A DNA stretch of 64,000 nt from NCBI GenBank assembly GCA_903932685.1, contig CAIZGX010000012.1, positions 1 to 64,000 on the forward strand, written 5' to 3'. The position numbers and the translations under genes were made by a program. The DNA comes from an uncultured Bacteroidota bacterium. GTDB taxonomy: Bacteria > Bacteroidota > Bacteroidia > Flavobacteriales_D > Sanyastnellaceae. Below the pieces are notes generated by a model that saw nothing but the letters and a program-made list of their open reading frames with translations, searched no databases and had not been told where the DNA came from. Of this stretch, positions 17,076 to 27,094 are shown piece by piece. The first letter of the stretch is position 1; the number at the start of each line of letters is the position of its first letter.

Positions 17076-18599
17076 TTATCCTAAAGTGTCAATGCATTTT
17101 TGAATACGTGGTAGAACGAATTCTTTTCCAACCAACGCAGCAACATGCGATGCGCCGGGTCCTGTAAGAACTCCTGTTAGCGCAAGTCTAAATAATGGCA
17201 TCACAGCGCCCATTCCCAATGAGTTGTCGGCTAAGAATTGCTTCATAGCAGCGTCAATGGATTCTACTGTGAAAGGCTCAAGTGTTTCTAAAACAGCTGA
17301 CCATTTTTGAAGGATAGCGCCCGACTCACCTACTTTCCATTTTTTCGAAACTGCATCTTCGTCATAAGAAGTTGGATCTACGAACAAATACTCTCCGTCT
17401 AGTAAGTCTTTCGGAAATACTGCACGCTCAAGCATAAGTTCAATAACGCCTTCAACGTATTCGGCACATACTTCATATCCGCGTTCTTGAATGGCAGGCA
17501 TAATCATGTCTGCAAGCTCAGCGCGCGGCGTGTTGCGCATGTATTGTTGATTGAACCACTTCGTTTTTTCCGGATCGAATTTCGAACCGGACTTTCCAAC
17601 GCGTTCAATGGTGAAAGCTTCAACCATTTCATCCATTGTGAAAATTTCTTGGTTGTTGCTAGGCGCCCATCCCAACAAAAGCAACATGTTAATGAAGGCA
17701 TTTGGCAGGTATCCGCTTTCGCGGTATCCGCTTGAAATATTTCCCGTTTCAGGATCGGTCCATTGAAGCGGGAACACCGGAAATCCTAAACGATCTCCAT
17801 CGCGCTTGCTCAATTTTCCATTTCCGTCTGGTTTCAAGATCAACGGCAAATGCGCGAACAACGGTGCTTCCCATTCGAACGCTCTGTACATCATCACGTG
17901 CAACGGTGCAGATGGCAACCATTCTTCACCACGAATAACGTGACTAATTTCCATGGTGTGATCATCTACAATATTAGCCAAGTGATAGGTTGGCATTCCA
18001 TCTGACTTATAAAGCACTTTGTCGTCGAGTTCGTTTGTCGAGAAAACCACCCACCCGCGAATAATATCTTGAAATCTCACTTCTTCGTTTCGAGGCATTT
18101 TGAAACGCACAACGAAAGGATCTCCTTTTTCCAATCGAGCAGCAACTTCGTCTGCAGGAAGGGTCAATGAGTTCTTCAAGGTCATGCGTGAAATGCTGTT
18201 GTATTGCCAGTTAGGCATCTTCGCTAATTCGGCTTGTTTGCGAATATTGTCTAATTCTTCAGGGGTGTCGAATGCGTAATACGCCCATCCTTTTTCAATC
18301 AAATCCAAAGCATAGGCTTTGTACATAGGCTTTCTTTCGCTCTGACGGTAAGGTTCGTGTTTTCCGCCATAACCAACACCTTCAGTGGGTTCAATGCCGC
18401 ACCACTTCAAAGAATCTAAAATGTATTGTTCAGCACCCGGAACATAACGTGTTTGGTCGGTGTCTTCAATTCGAATGATAAAATCTCCGCCGTGTTTCTT
18501 GGCGAAAAGATAATTGTATAACGCAGTGCGAACACCACCCATGTGCAATGGGCCAGTGGGACTGGGAGCGAAACGAACACGAACTCTAGGTAATGTCAT
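17076..18599 (-). CDS. gltX: glutamyl-tRNA synthetase
   Basis: Charges tRNA-Glu; class I synthetase. The 507-residue protein has the HIGH-type motif as PLHMGG at 18-22 after RFAPSPTG, RIEDTDQ near 43-49, and the KMSKS-type loop KLSKRDGD near 265-272. Length and domain order (Rossmann fold, stem-contact, helical anticodon part) are normal. A -33/-7 promoter lies in the 45-base gap after mfd, so gltX-folB can be transcribed separately from mfd. Confidence 0.97.
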   Translation of the reverse strand: MTLPRVRVRFAPSPTGPLHMGGVRTALYNYLFAKKHGGDFIIRIEDTDQTRYVPGAEQYILDSLKWCGIEPTEGVGYGGKHEPYRQSERKPMYKAYALDLIEKGWAYYAFDTPEELDNIRKQAELAKMPNWQYNSISRMTLKNSLTLPADEVAARLEKGDPFVVRFKMPRNEEVRFQDIIRGWVVFSTNELDDKVLYKSDGMPTYHLANIVDDHTMEISHVIRGEEWLPSAPLHVMMYRAFEWEAPLFAHLPLILKPDGNGKLSKRDGDRLGFPVFPLQWTDPETGNISSGYRESGYLPNAFINMLLLLGWAPSNNQEIFTMDEMVEAFTIERVGKSGSKFDPEKTKWFNQQYMRNTPRAELADMIMPAIQERGYEVCAEYVEGVIELMLERAVFPKDLLDGEYLFVDPTSYDEDAVSKKWKVGESGAILQKWSAVLETLEPFTVESIDAAMKQFLADNSLGMGAVMPLFRLALTGVLTGPGASHVAALVGKEFVLPRIQKCIDTLG

Positions 18600-18618
18600 A
18601 ATAGTCTTTGAAAGTGTG

Positions 18619-18650
18619 CAAATTTACGATAATAGTGGGCTTGATTACAA
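18619..18650 (-). promoter_or_regulatory. promoter of gltX-folB
   Basis: Minus strand TTG at 18650-18648, 21-base spacer, then TAAATTTG at 18626-18619, the Bacteroidota sigma factor pattern. The -33 part overlaps the mfd stop region; the ATG of gltX follows 19 bases after the -7 element. Confidence 0.55.
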
Positions 18651-21600
18651 TTTAGAACCTTCCGTTAGTGCGTTAAGTAAGCGATTGGCTTTATCCATGT
18701 TTGTTACATCTAGAAATGCAATGCGAAGGGTGTCGTCTTTCTCATACATTTTTCCAGCAATTGGATTGAGTTTAATGAAGTTCAAGATGCGCGTGAAGGC
18801 ATCGCTTTGGTAAAATGGCGAGTCTTGTTTCGAAATGAAATAACCAATCATTTTGCCACTCTTCAACACCAGTTTTTCGAAGCCAATTTCCCTCGCTTTC
18901 CAACGTAAGCGCATGGTGTCTATCAATTGAATAACAGGCTTCGGAATTGGACCGAATCGGTCTTCCAGATCTTTTGAGAATTTCTGAATTTCTTCTTCCT
19001 TCTCCATATCATCGAGCGCTTTGTATAGCGCAATTCGTTCAGAAATATTTCCAACATATTCATCCGGTATAAGCAACTCGAAGTCGGTTTCAAGCACTGT
19101 GTCCTTAACGAATGTTGCATTCTTCTTCATTTCCTCTTCGTACAATTCTTGGAAATGTTCTTGCTTCAATTCTTGAAGGGCTTCGTCTAAAATTTTCTGA
19201 TACGTCTCGAATCCCAATTCATTGATGAATCCGCTTTGTTCTCCGCCTAACAAATTACCTGCGCCGCGAATGTCCAGGTCGCGCATGGCAATGTGCATTC
19301 CCGACCCAAGATCAGAGAATTGCTCAATCGCACTCAAGCGTTTTTTCGCGTCGTCGGTAAGCATGTGGGTAGGCGGACTTAACAGATAACAAAATGCTTG
19401 CTTGTTGTTTCGTCCAACGCGACCACGCAATTGATGAAGATCGCTCATTCCAAAATGATGCGCATCGTTAATGATAATCGTATTTGCATTCGGAATATCA
19501 ATTCCACTTTCAACAATGGAAGTTGAAACGAGCACGTCGAATTCACCTTCAATAAATTTGTTCATTACCTCTTCCATGTCTTCACCACTCAGCTGTCCGT
19601 GGCCAATGCCAATGCGCACGTCTGGACAAACGCGTTGAATCAATCCAGCCATTTCGCGAAGGTTCTGAACGCGGTTGTGCACGAAGAAAACTTGACCTCC
19701 GCGTTGCACTTCATAGCTAATGGCATCGCGAACAATCTCTTCTCCAAAAGGAATTAATTCAGTGCGAATCGGAACACGATTCGGTGGTGCTGTTTGAATG
19801 ATACTTAAGTCGCGTGCGCCCATTAAAGAGAACTGCAACGTTCTTGGAATAGGCGTCGCAGTAAGCGTTAGCGCATCTACATTCGCACGAAGTAATTTCA
19901 ATTTGTCTTTCGCCGCTACTCCGAATTTCTGTTCTTCGTCAATAATCATCAATCCAAGGTCGTTGAAGACCACACGTTTCCCAAGAATAGCGTGTGTCCC
20001 AATGAGTATGTCTACTTTTCCATTCTTCACTTTTTCAAGCGTCTCTGAAATTTGTTTTGCTGATTTAAAGCGATTGATGTAGTCGATGGTTATTGGAAAA
20101 TCCTTTAAGCGCGCGCTGAAACTTTTGTAATGTTGAATAGAGAGAATGGTTGTAGGAACGAGCACAGCGACCTGCTTTCCATCGGCAACGGATTTGCAAG
20201 CTGCACGAATGGCAATCTCTGTTTTTCCAAACCCAACGTCTCCGCAAACTAAACGATCCATTGGGAATTCTGCTTCCATGTCTTCTTTCACCGCAACAGA
20301 AGCCTTGTATTGATCGGGAGTGTCTTCATAGATAAAAGATGCCTCCAGCTCTGTCTGCATGTATGTATCGGGTTGAAAGGCGTATCCTTTTGTTGACTTC
20401 CGTTTCGCGTAGAGCTTAATTAAATCGAAGGCAATTTCTTTCACCTTCGTTTTTGTTTTGCGCTTTAGGTTTTGCCACGCGTTGCTTCCGAGCTTGTCCA
20501 TGGAAGGTGCCGTTCCTTCTTTCCCGGAAAACTTGCTTATGCGATGCAACGAGTGAATGCTTACGTAAAGAATATCTCCGCCTTTGTAAGTTAGACGAAT
20601 GGCTTCTTGTTCTTTTCCATTCACATCTATTTTTTGTAACCCACTGAATTGTCCTACTCCATGATCAATGTGTACAACGAAGTCTCCCGGTTGAAGCGCA
20701 AGAATTTCTTTCAGCGTTAATGCTTCTTTGTTTTTCTTGAATCCTTCTTTCAGTTTGAAGCGGTGGTAACGTTGAAAAATTTGATGGTCGGTGTAATACA
20801 GAATTCTTTTATTCTGATCTATGAACCCTTCACTTATTTCAAGGATCTCTTGAATGTAGGCGATGTCTTTTTTCTTGTCTTGAAATATTTGATCGAGCCT
20901 TTCCAATTGTTTCGATTGTCCTGCAACAATGTGTGCCTTGTATCCTTGTTGAATTAAATTCTCTAAATGCTCGGCAAGCATTTCGAAATTTTTATTGAAG
21001 GAAGGTTGAGGCGTGCAATGAAAATCTTCTGTTTCTCCAAGGAACTGACGCTTGCTTCCGAATTCAATGACACGCTTAGCTTCGAGCTGTTTAAGCCATT
21101 CGTTTTTCGAAGTGAAAAGTTCTTCGGGTTTGTCGTGTGAAATGTTTTCCGAAAGTCTGTCGAATCGTTCTTCAGCTTTTTCCATTTCAGCGTGAAATTG
21201 CGCAAGTGAAGATTCCGTATTGCTCATCCAAACAACAGTGTTTGAAGGAAGGAAATCGAGAAGGCCGATGCGCACTTCTTCTGAATGTTTAGAATGGGTA
21301 TTCGGAACAATAATGGCTTTCGTCATTTTGTTCACCGACAACTGTGTAGCCGGATCGAAGTTTCGAATGCTTTCTACTTCTTCATCGAAAAATTCGATGC
21401 GGTAGGGATATTCATAACTGAAAGAGAAAACATCGACAATACCTCCGCGCACGGCGTATTGTCCGGGTTCGTATACGTAATCTACTTTTTCAAATTGAAA
21501 TTCAATGAATACTTCATCAATGAAATCCATCGAGTACGATTGTCCCACATCTATGCTGAAGGTGTTTTTCTCGAGCTCTTGATGGGTGACTACCTTTTCG

Positions 21601-22001
21601 AAAAGTGCTTCAGGATAGGATACAACAATGTAGTTTTTTCTGTTCTTCTGAAGTTTGTTCAGCACCTCTGTGCGAATAGCAATATTCGCATTTTGAGTAG
21701 TCTCGACATCGTAGGCGAGTCTGGCAGTTCGAGGAAAAAAGAGCACAGGAGTTTTCTCTTGTTCTTTTTCATCGGAACCAATTTCAAGAATGGCCTCAAG
21801 GTCGTTGAGGAAATAGGCTGCTTTTTCTTTGTCGTCGAGCACCACCAATTGAGTAACTGGAGAAGAGGAATAAAAGGCACTGCAAATGAACGCAGGTGCA
21901 CTTCCAGCTAAACCTCTTAAATGAAGTTTGCTTTTCTCTTCAGCGATCTTATTTTCAATCGATGCTATTTCTTTTTCCCAAATGGAAAGACGTGGTTTCA
22001 T
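18645..22001 (-). CDS. mfd: transcription-repair coupling factor
   Basis: Displaces RNA polymerase stalled at DNA lesions and recruits UvrA. The 1118-residue protein has the full domain order: N-terminal UvrB-like domains, the CarD-like RNA-polymerase-interaction domain about 427-493 (GDFVVHIDHGVGQF), the superfamily-2 translocase with Walker A GDVGFGKT at about 585-592, DEEQ near 687, TATPIPRT, and the second RecA domain with VSTSIVESGIDIPN and QLRGRVGR, then the C-terminal autoinhibitory domain. Length is slightly short of E. coli Mfd but complete. Confidence 0.97.
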   Translation of the reverse strand: MKPRLSIWEKEIASIENKIAEEKSKLHLRGLAGSAPAFICSAFYSSSPVTQLVVLDDKEKAAYFLNDLEAILEIGSDEKEQEKTPVLFFPRTARLAYDVETTQNANIAIRTEVLNKLQKNRKNYIVVSYPEALFEKVVTHQELEKNTFSIDVGQSYSMDFIDEVFIEFQFEKVDYVYEPGQYAVRGGIVDVFSFSYEYPYRIEFFDEEVESIRNFDPATQLSVNKMTKAIIVPNTHSKHSEEVRIGLLDFLPSNTVVWMSNTESSLAQFHAEMEKAEERFDRLSENISHDKPEELFTSKNEWLKQLEAKRVIEFGSKRQFLGETEDFHCTPQPSFNKNFEMLAEHLENLIQQGYKAHIVAGQSKQLERLDQIFQDKKKDIAYIQEILEISEGFIDQNKRILYYTDHQIFQRYHRFKLKEGFKKNKEALTLKEILALQPGDFVVHIDHGVGQFSGLQKIDVNGKEQEAIRLTYKGGDILYVSIHSLHRISKFSGKEGTAPSMDKLGSNAWQNLKRKTKTKVKEIAFDLIKLYAKRKSTKGYAFQPDTYMQTELEASFIYEDTPDQYKASVAVKEDMEAEFPMDRLVCGDVGFGKTEIAIRAACKSVADGKQVAVLVPTTILSIQHYKSFSARLKDFPITIDYINRFKSAKQISETLEKVKNGKVDILIGTHAILGKRVVFNDLGLMIIDEEQKFGVAAKDKLKLLRANVDALTLTATPIPRTLQFSLMGARDLSIIQTAPPNRVPIRTELIPFGEEIVRDAISYEVQRGGQVFFVHNRVQNLREMAGLIQRVCPDVRIGIGHGQLSGEDMEEVMNKFIEGEFDVLVSTSIVESGIDIPNANTIIINDAHHFGMSDLHQLRGRVGRNNKQAFCYLLSPPTHMLTDDAKKRLSAIEQFSDLGSGMHIAMRDLDIRGAGNLLGGEQSGFINELGFETYQKILDEALQELKQEHFQELYEEEMKKNATFVKDTVLETDFELLIPDEYVGNISERIALYKALDDMEKEEEIQKFSKDLEDRFGPIPKPVIQLIDTMRLRWKAREIGFEKLVLKSGKMIGYFISKQDSPFYQSDAFTRILNFIKLNPIAGKMYEKDDTLRIAFLDVTNMDKANRLLNALTEGSKL

Positions 22002-22024
22002 AGGTGCTTCATCAAACGAGTAAA

Positions 22025-22052
22025 CCCCGAGATTGCTTTCTCGGGGAATTTT
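22025..22052 (-). terminator. hairpin downstream of sensor kinase gene
   Basis: An 8-bp perfect stem, CCCCGAGA at 22025-22032 against TCTCGGGG at 22039-22046, with a 6-base loop, lies between the kinase stop and the mfd start. On the minus strand it is followed by only TTTA, so termination may be weak; it would insulate mfd from the two-component operon. Confidence 0.55.
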
Positions 22053-22091
22053 GTTTCAACAAAAGTAAAGTATGCTAAGCGCTACAAAAAG

Positions 22092-23135
22092 TTAATTCGC
22101 TTTTTTAATGGTAAAGCCGAATGTACTTCCCACTTCTTCTGTACTTCTAACGCTAATGGTTTGTTGGTGATTTTCGATGATGTGTTTGCAAATGGCAAGA
22201 CCTAAACCTGAGCCACCCTCGTGACGAGACCGGCTTTTGTCAACGCGATAGAATCGTTCGAAAAGACGCGCTAAATGTTCTTTTCCAATTCCAATTCCGT
22301 TGTCTGCAACTTCAACAAGAACATTGTCATTCATGTCGTAAAAACGAATGCGTGTTTCTCCGCCTTCAATGCCGTAGTTTATGCTGTTCACAACGAGGTT
22401 AATGAGCACCTGTTCAATCTTATTGCGATCGGCTTCAACCCAAAGTTCATTGAAAGGTCCATCTTTTACAAATAGCTTCACGTTTTTTTCAGTGGCAAAA
22501 TTCTCAAGAGAGTCACTGACTTCATGAGCTAGTTGCAGAATATCGAAGCGAACAATTTTTAGTGGAACGGCACCGCTTTCAAGTCTCGAAATTTCATCTA
22601 AGTCTGAAACCAAATGCTCCAATCGCTCGCAACTTGAAATGGCTCTTTCCAAAAATTTCTTTCGAAGTTCTGGATCCATTTCGTCGTTTTCGGCAAGGGT
22701 GTCTAAATATCCTTGTATGTTGAAGATCGGCGTCTTGAGCTCGTGAGCGAGATTTCCTACAAACTCTTTTCGGAAGTTATCGGCCTTTTGAAGGTCTTTA
22801 ATTTTTTCAATTTTTTCTTCGGCCCAATGCGCAACATCTTGATTGACTTCGGCCAAAATATCAGTGCCCATTTCTAAGCTTTTTTTTTCGCTTTGTGTTT
22901 TAAAGGAGTGAATGGTCTTGTAAATGACTTTCACTTTGCTGTATAGGAATCTTTCGATGAATGTGTACACCACGAAATAGGTGATGGACATACCGAGCGT
23001 TATGAATAGCAACAGTAATTCAATTTCGAAATCGCGTTCAAGAAAATAGACCAGGAGAAAGTAAACCGTTGCTAGAGGCAACACAACAAATAGAGCAGAT
23101 ACTAGTGCAACTTGTTTTGGAGTTCGAATATTCAC
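22092..23135 (-). CDS. PhoR-like sensor histidine kinase
   Basis: 347 residues starting at GTG. Two membrane segments at about 10-30 and 38-60 leave almost no periplasmic domain, so it probably senses within the membrane or through partners, as PhoR does. Residues about 61-120 are a linker/HAMP-like helix; the H-box FVGNLAHELKTP places the phosphoacceptor at His131; the N-box is VLINLVVNSINYG near 252, and the G boxes DNGIGIG and GGSGLGLAI follow. It lies 18 bases after the response regulator gene and is co-transcribed with it. A phosphate-sensing role is suggested by family likeness only. Confidence 0.87.
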   Translation of the reverse strand: MNIRTPKQVALVSALFVVLPLATVYFLLVYFLERDFEIELLLLFITLGMSITYFVVYTFIERFLYSKVKVIYKTIHSFKTQSEKKSLEMGTDILAEVNQDVAHWAEEKIEKIKDLQKADNFRKEFVGNLAHELKTPIFNIQGYLDTLAENDEMDPELRKKFLERAISSCERLEHLVSDLDEISRLESGAVPLKIVRFDILQLAHEVSDSLENFATEKNVKLFVKDGPFNELWVEADRNKIEQVLINLVVNSINYGIEGGETRIRFYDMNDNVLVEVADNGIGIGKEHLARLFERFYRVDKSRSRHEGGSGLGLAICKHIIENHQQTISVRSTEEVGSTFGFTIKKAN

Positions 23136-23153
23136 GATTCGAATTTAGGACAT

Positions 23154-23831
23154 TCAGGCTTCAAATTTATAACCAACTCCCTTAATTGTCTTAAAGTTTT
23201 CGTCACCTAATTTTTCACGAAGCTTGCGAATATGAACGTCAATGGTTCTGTCACCCACAATCACATCATTTCCCCAAATAGAATTTAATATGTTCTCTCT
23301 AGTAAATACGCGTCCTGGCGCACTAGACAGTAAAACTAAAAGTTCGAATTCTTTTTTTGGCAGTTGAATATGAACGCCGTCTTTAGTCACTAAATATTTT
23401 TCACGATCAATTTCAATTCCACCAATACTCATCTCTTTTTTCACATCACTAGGAGCGGATCTGCGAAGCAATGCTTTTATCTTGGATATGAGCAAACGTT
23501 GACGAATAGGCTTGGTTATGAAATCATCTGCTCCGGCTTCGAATCCGGCAATTTGACTGTAGTCTTCGTTTCGTGCTGTTAAGAATGTGATAACTACGCT
23601 CTGCAGTGCGGGAATCTCTCTAATTTCTCTGCATGTTTCCATACCATCCATTTCGGGCATCATAACATCCAAAATAATTAAGTCGGGCAATTCTCTTTTC
23701 GCAACTTCAAGACCTTTTCTTCCATTCAGGGCGGTGCAGACGTCATACCCCTCTTTTTCCAAATTAAATGTGAGCAAGTCAAGAATGTCTTGTTCATCAT
23801 CTACACAAAGTATTTTTGGTTTTTTTGCCAT
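23154..23831 (-). CDS. PhoB/OmpR family response regulator
   Basis: 225 residues. Receiver domain 5-120 with acidic pair Asp11/Asp12, phosphoacceptor Asp55 in LIILDVMMPEMDG and Lys107 in FITKPI; winged-helix DNA-binding domain about 130-225 (FELLVLLSSAPGRVFTRENIL, RTIDVHIRKLREKLG). It is the first gene of the two-component operon. In Bacteroidota a PhoB-like regulator next to a short PhoR-like kinase is common; without a pst or pho gene nearby the signal cannot be confirmed. Confidence 0.92.
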   Translation of the reverse strand: MAKKPKILCVDDEQDILDLLTFNLEKEGYDVCTALNGRKGLEVAKRELPDLIILDVMMPEMDGMETCREIREIPALQSVVITFLTARNEDYSQIAGFEAGADDFITKPIRQRLLISKIKALLRRSAPSDVKKEMSIGGIEIDREKYLVTKDGVHIQLPKKEFELLVLLSSAPGRVFTRENILNSIWGNDVIVGDRTIDVHIRKLREKLGDENFKTIKGVGYKFEA

Positions 23832-23948
23832 TCTATTGCAATCTTTGAATCGAATTATTCACCACGAAGGTAGGAGTGTTTTATTGATTTGCACACCGCC
23901 TAAGGTTAACCTAAAGTTAAGTTTTCTTAACGCGGAAATGATATAAAA

Positions 23949-24740
23949 ATGGGACAATTTCAGAATAAGGTGGTTTGGATTACCGGCGCTAGCAGTGGCA
24001 TTGGTGAAGCTGTTGCAAAGGCTTTCAATGCCGCTGGTGCGACAGTTCTTGTTTCTTCGCGAAGAAGAGAAGAATTGGAACGCGTAAAGGAAACTTGTGC
24101 TTTTCCTGAAAAGGTTCATGTTTTTCCATTGGATTTAACTCAAGCGTCTTCAATTGAAACGGTTTCGAATGAAGTGCTTTCAAAGTTTGAAATTGACGTG
24201 TTGTTCAACAACGGCGGAATTAGTCAGCGGTCTTTAACGGCAGAAACGTCTATTGACAACGATAGAAAAATCTTTGAAGTGAATTACTTCGGTCATGTGC
24301 AAATGACCAAGGCGGTATTGCCTCAAATGCTCAAGAGAAGAACAGGACACATTGTAACCATATCAAGTTTAACCGGGAAGTGGGGATTTTATTTACGCTC
24401 TGCTTATTCTGCATCGAAGCATGCGCTGCATGGATTCTTCGATTCGCTGCGGATGGAGGTTGAAGATGAAGGCATTCAGGTTACCTTGGTAACACCCGGA
24501 TTTATTGCTACTGAAATTTCGAAACACGCCTTGGATAATTCAGGAAATCCAACAGGAGAAATGGATAACAATCAGGCACAAGGCATTTCTTCTGAAGCAT
24601 GCGCCAATCAAATATTAGCCGGCATTGCTGCTGGAAAAAGAGAGTTTGGTGTTGGAGGAAAGGAGCTGCGCGCTTTATTCCTGCACAGGTATTTCCCTAA
24701 GGTGTTTAGAAAAATATTAAAACGACAAGCAGCGCGTTAG
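23949..24740 (+). CDS. short-chain dehydrogenase/reductase
   Basis: 263-residue NAD(P)-dependent oxidoreductase of the classical SDR type, similar in pattern to the DHRS7-like group. Cofactor motif GASSGIGEAVA at 13-23, NNGGISQ (for the usual NAGG) near 91, catalytic Ser near 143, and YSASK near 156-160. A C-terminal extension (about 235-263) is basic and hydrophobic, FLHRYFPKVFRKILKR, and could touch the membrane. Substrate is unknown. Its stop overlaps the stop of the convergent VOC gene by four bases. Confidence 0.82.
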   Translation: MGQFQNKVVWITGASSGIGEAVAKAFNAAGATVLVSSRRREELERVKETCAFPEKVHVFPLDLTQASSIETVSNEVLSKFEIDVLFNNGGISQRSLTAETSIDNDRKIFEVNYFGHVQMTKAVLPQMLKRRTGHIVTISSLTGKWGFYLRSAYSASKHALHGFFDSLRMEVEDEGIQVTLVTPGFIATEISKHALDNSGNPTGEMDNNQAQGISSEACANQILAGIAAGKREFGVGGKELRALFLHRYFPKVFRKILKRQAAR

Positions 24741-25792
24741 TCTTTGATACGAGAGAAGCGCAGCGCATTCAACATAAAGTTGGGAAGCGGCTTTAACGGA
24801 TCACGTTTTTCTACATTCAAGAAGATTCCCCATTTTTCCACGATTGGAACTTTGTATACTTCGATTAACTCGATAAGTGTTCCATTTGGATCATCTATGT
24901 ATGTGCAATGAACTTTTGTTTGTCCCATGCTTAGTGCATCGTTGCTGTCGCATCTGAATGCAAATCCTTGTTCTGCTAAGTTTGCTCCGAGTTTTTTCAT
25001 GCCCTTCACATCGAGACCCAAGTGAACGAACCCAGAATCGCCCCAAATACGCCCCTTGAAGGTTCTTGCAGGAACGCGGTCTAGCGCTTGAACCAACTCG
25101 ATAAAAGTTTCGCCCATCACGCGTGCAAAGCCACCTCCTGTTGGAGCCGATTGCTTCAAGCGAACACGACGGTACTGTTCTTTTCCTCCAGGTAAATGTC
25201 CCCAATCGTTGAACGTTCCTGTCCGGTCGAAAACAACTTCATCGTATCCCAATAAGTTTGAATAAAGATTCATTGCAGCTTCCATATTGGTAACACCAAT
25301 GCTGCAACCCGCGACACCGTTGCTCGGATGACCCATGTCTCTGTAGCACTCTTTCGTTGGTTCAACACGGAAGAAATTTCCGTCAATATCCGTTAAATCG
25401 AATACTTGTTGTTGAGCAGGGTTGAGTTGAATTTCGCTCACGTTGTGCGCGCCATTATGCGTACAATACGCATGCATGTTTTTCACGTCGCGCGACTTCA
25501 TGTGTATTTGGAAAATATGAAGATCGCCTACCTTGATTTGAAAATCTGCCTTGCGAGGTTCGAAGGTTGTAGGACGAATAACTTCCATTGCGCAACCACC
25601 TTGTAAGTTCATGATCATGCTTGCGCGTTTGGTAATGGTCTTACCGTGTGTGTAGCAGTCCATCAGCGGTGCCGGTTGAACACTATCGAAAAAAGGAATG
25701 TTCATTCCGAAAATTTTACGGTAATATTTCAAAGAAGCGTCTATATCCTGAACCGCAACACCAATGTGTTGAATGCTATTAATTCTGTTCAT
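24737..25792 (-). CDS. two-domain VOC (glyoxalase-fold) protein
   Basis: 351 residues made of two vicinal-oxygen-chelate modules, about 5-150 and 160-320. Metal-ligand candidates are His9 in IQHIGVAVQDI, His near 250 in VHLGLDV, and Glu in GTLIELIEVY near 315, the arrangement of 4-hydroxyphenylpyruvate dioxygenase and related two-domain dioxygenases or isomerases. It lacks the C-terminal family signature that would make a firm HPPD call, so only the fold is assigned. Its ATG lies 14 bases inside the end of the acyltransferase gene, showing coupled translation. Confidence 0.72.
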   Translation of the reverse strand: MNRINSIQHIGVAVQDIDASLKYYRKIFGMNIPFFDSVQPAPLMDCYTHGKTITKRASMIMNLQGGCAMEVIRPTTFEPRKADFQIKVGDLHIFQIHMKSRDVKNMHAYCTHNGAHNVSEIQLNPAQQQVFDLTDIDGNFFRVEPTKECYRDMGHPSNGVAGCSIGVTNMEAAMNLYSNLLGYDEVVFDRTGTFNDWGHLPGGKEQYRRVRLKQSAPTGGGFARVMGETFIELVQALDRVPARTFKGRIWGDSGFVHLGLDVKGMKKLGANLAEQGFAFRCDSNDALSMGQTKVHCTYIDDPNGTLIELIEVYKVPIVEKWGIFLNVEKRDPLKPLPNFMLNALRFSRIKD

Positions 25793-27071
25793 TGCAAATT
25801 TCTTTTAGTTGAGCAATACAATTTGTTTGCGCAGATTTCCATTTTGCGTATTCTTCCTTTCGATTTGTACAATCTTTTTTGTGTTGAATAATCTTTTTTA
25901 TTAGATCAAAGCGCATGCGCGCTCTCACTTCGAAAGTTCCGGTAATAACCAAAAGCAGCACGGCAAGAAAATAATTCACTCCAAGGAATGGAAAGACAAT
26001 AGCTAAAATTAAGATGTACGGAATTCCAAAGAAGAGCTTGAACGTTATTCGAATGGAGTTTTGAAAGAGAGGGTCTTTGACTTTTGTGCGAACAAAATTT
26101 TCTGTGAAATTTGAAATGGGGAAGAAAATAATTTTTCCAATCAACGCTAATGGAAGAGTCATGAACACGCGAAGCGTGTTCCAGAAGCGCCATTGCTTAG
26201 ATTCGAGCTCAAGCTTATTTGAAAATGAAAGCTCCTTGGTTAATTGGTTGAACGATTTCAGTTCGTTTAGGAAATTAGGATTTTCAAAGCGATTGGCATT
26301 TACAAGGTCTTGGTAGATTACCACGTTCTCTTGCCAATCGTTATATGGATTTACGAAATGAATGAGGTCTTGAATAGTTATGTACTCGTCGTAATAATCA
26401 TCGTTGCGAATGTCTGTCATGACGGCTTGCAACTGGGCACTTATATCAGCAACCAATTCATTTGCCCAAATGGCTTTATTCGCTATTGTATAATCTTCTT
26501 TCGAAAGGACAATGGGCTTTCCAATGCGCAACATGAAATTTCCGTCTTTTTCAAAGAATTCAGAATACTCGAGCCCCAGTGGTAAGATTCTAATTTTTTG
26601 CAAATTCGGATTCGCTTCAAAAGTGCCAATGATTAATCTTCCAACACCTTTCTTTAGGGGTGTGTTAAGCGATTTTTTTCCTTTGTGTGTTCCTTCAGGA
26701 AACAAGCTAATCCACTGTCCTCGGTTCAAGCGCTTGTGACATTCTCTAAAAATGGCGTCGTTACGGTCACGAAGATCTCCAACGTTATCTTTTTCACGAT
26801 AAACAGGAAGCATATTTGCTTTCCGAAGGAAGGCAGAAATAAGACCGGGTTTAAAAACATCGGAGCGCGTGAGCCAATGGAGTTCTTGGGTAATCACCGA
26901 GCAGCAAAGGATAGGGTCAAGTAAGGCGTTTTGATGATTGCCAACGACGATGGTTGGAATTTCGCTTCCCTTTAAATTTTCATACCCTACAACACGAAAC
27001 TTTTTGTGGAAGAGTCTCAACCCAAACACCAAAAAGAATCGAAAAATCTCATAAACCAAGGATGTGCGCAT
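25779..27071 (-). CDS. PlsC-type glycerolipid acyltransferase
   Basis: 430 residues; the N-terminal 220 carry the acyltransferase motifs: block I NHQNALLDP near 44-52 (H-x4-x-D), block II around YREKDNVGDL, and block III FPEGTHKGKKSL near 122-133. The C-terminal part has two or three membrane segments (about 305-330 and 350-385), so it is a membrane enzyme of phospholipid or glycolipid acylation larger than plain PlsC. Acceptor is unknown. It is followed by the overlapping VOC gene; a possible variant -7 element (TATCTTCG) lies 12 bases upstream. Confidence 0.83.
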   Translation of the reverse strand: MRTSLVYEIFRFFLVFGLRLFHKKFRVVGYENLKGSEIPTIVVGNHQNALLDPILCCSVITQELHWLTRSDVFKPGLISAFLRKANMLPVYREKDNVGDLRDRNDAIFRECHKRLNRGQWISLFPEGTHKGKKSLNTPLKKGVGRLIIGTFEANPNLQKIRILPLGLEYSEFFEKDGNFMLRIGKPIVLSKEDYTIANKAIWANELVADISAQLQAVMTDIRNDDYYDEYITIQDLIHFVNPYNDWQENVVIYQDLVNANRFENPNFLNELKSFNQLTKELSFSNKLELESKQWRFWNTLRVFMTLPLALIGKIIFFPISNFTENFVRTKVKDPLFQNSIRITFKLFFGIPYILILAIVFPFLGVNYFLAVLLLVITGTFEVRARMRFDLIKKIIQHKKDCTNRKEEYAKWKSAQTNCIAQLKEICNEQN

Positions 27072-27083
27072 AACAAAAAGAAA

Positions 27084-27091
27084 CGAAGATA
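27084..27091 (-). promoter_or_regulatory. possible variant -7 element for acyltransferase-VOC operon
   Basis: TATCTTCG on the minus strand, 12 bases before the acyltransferase ATG; TTCG in place of TTTG. Confidence 0.3.
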
Positions 27092-27094
27092 ACT

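Noticed and set aside
21285-21911. 208-residue open frame on the plus strand inside mfd
   Set aside because: It is fully antisense to a well-conserved mfd gene, lacks any recognisable motif and looks like a codon-bias shadow.
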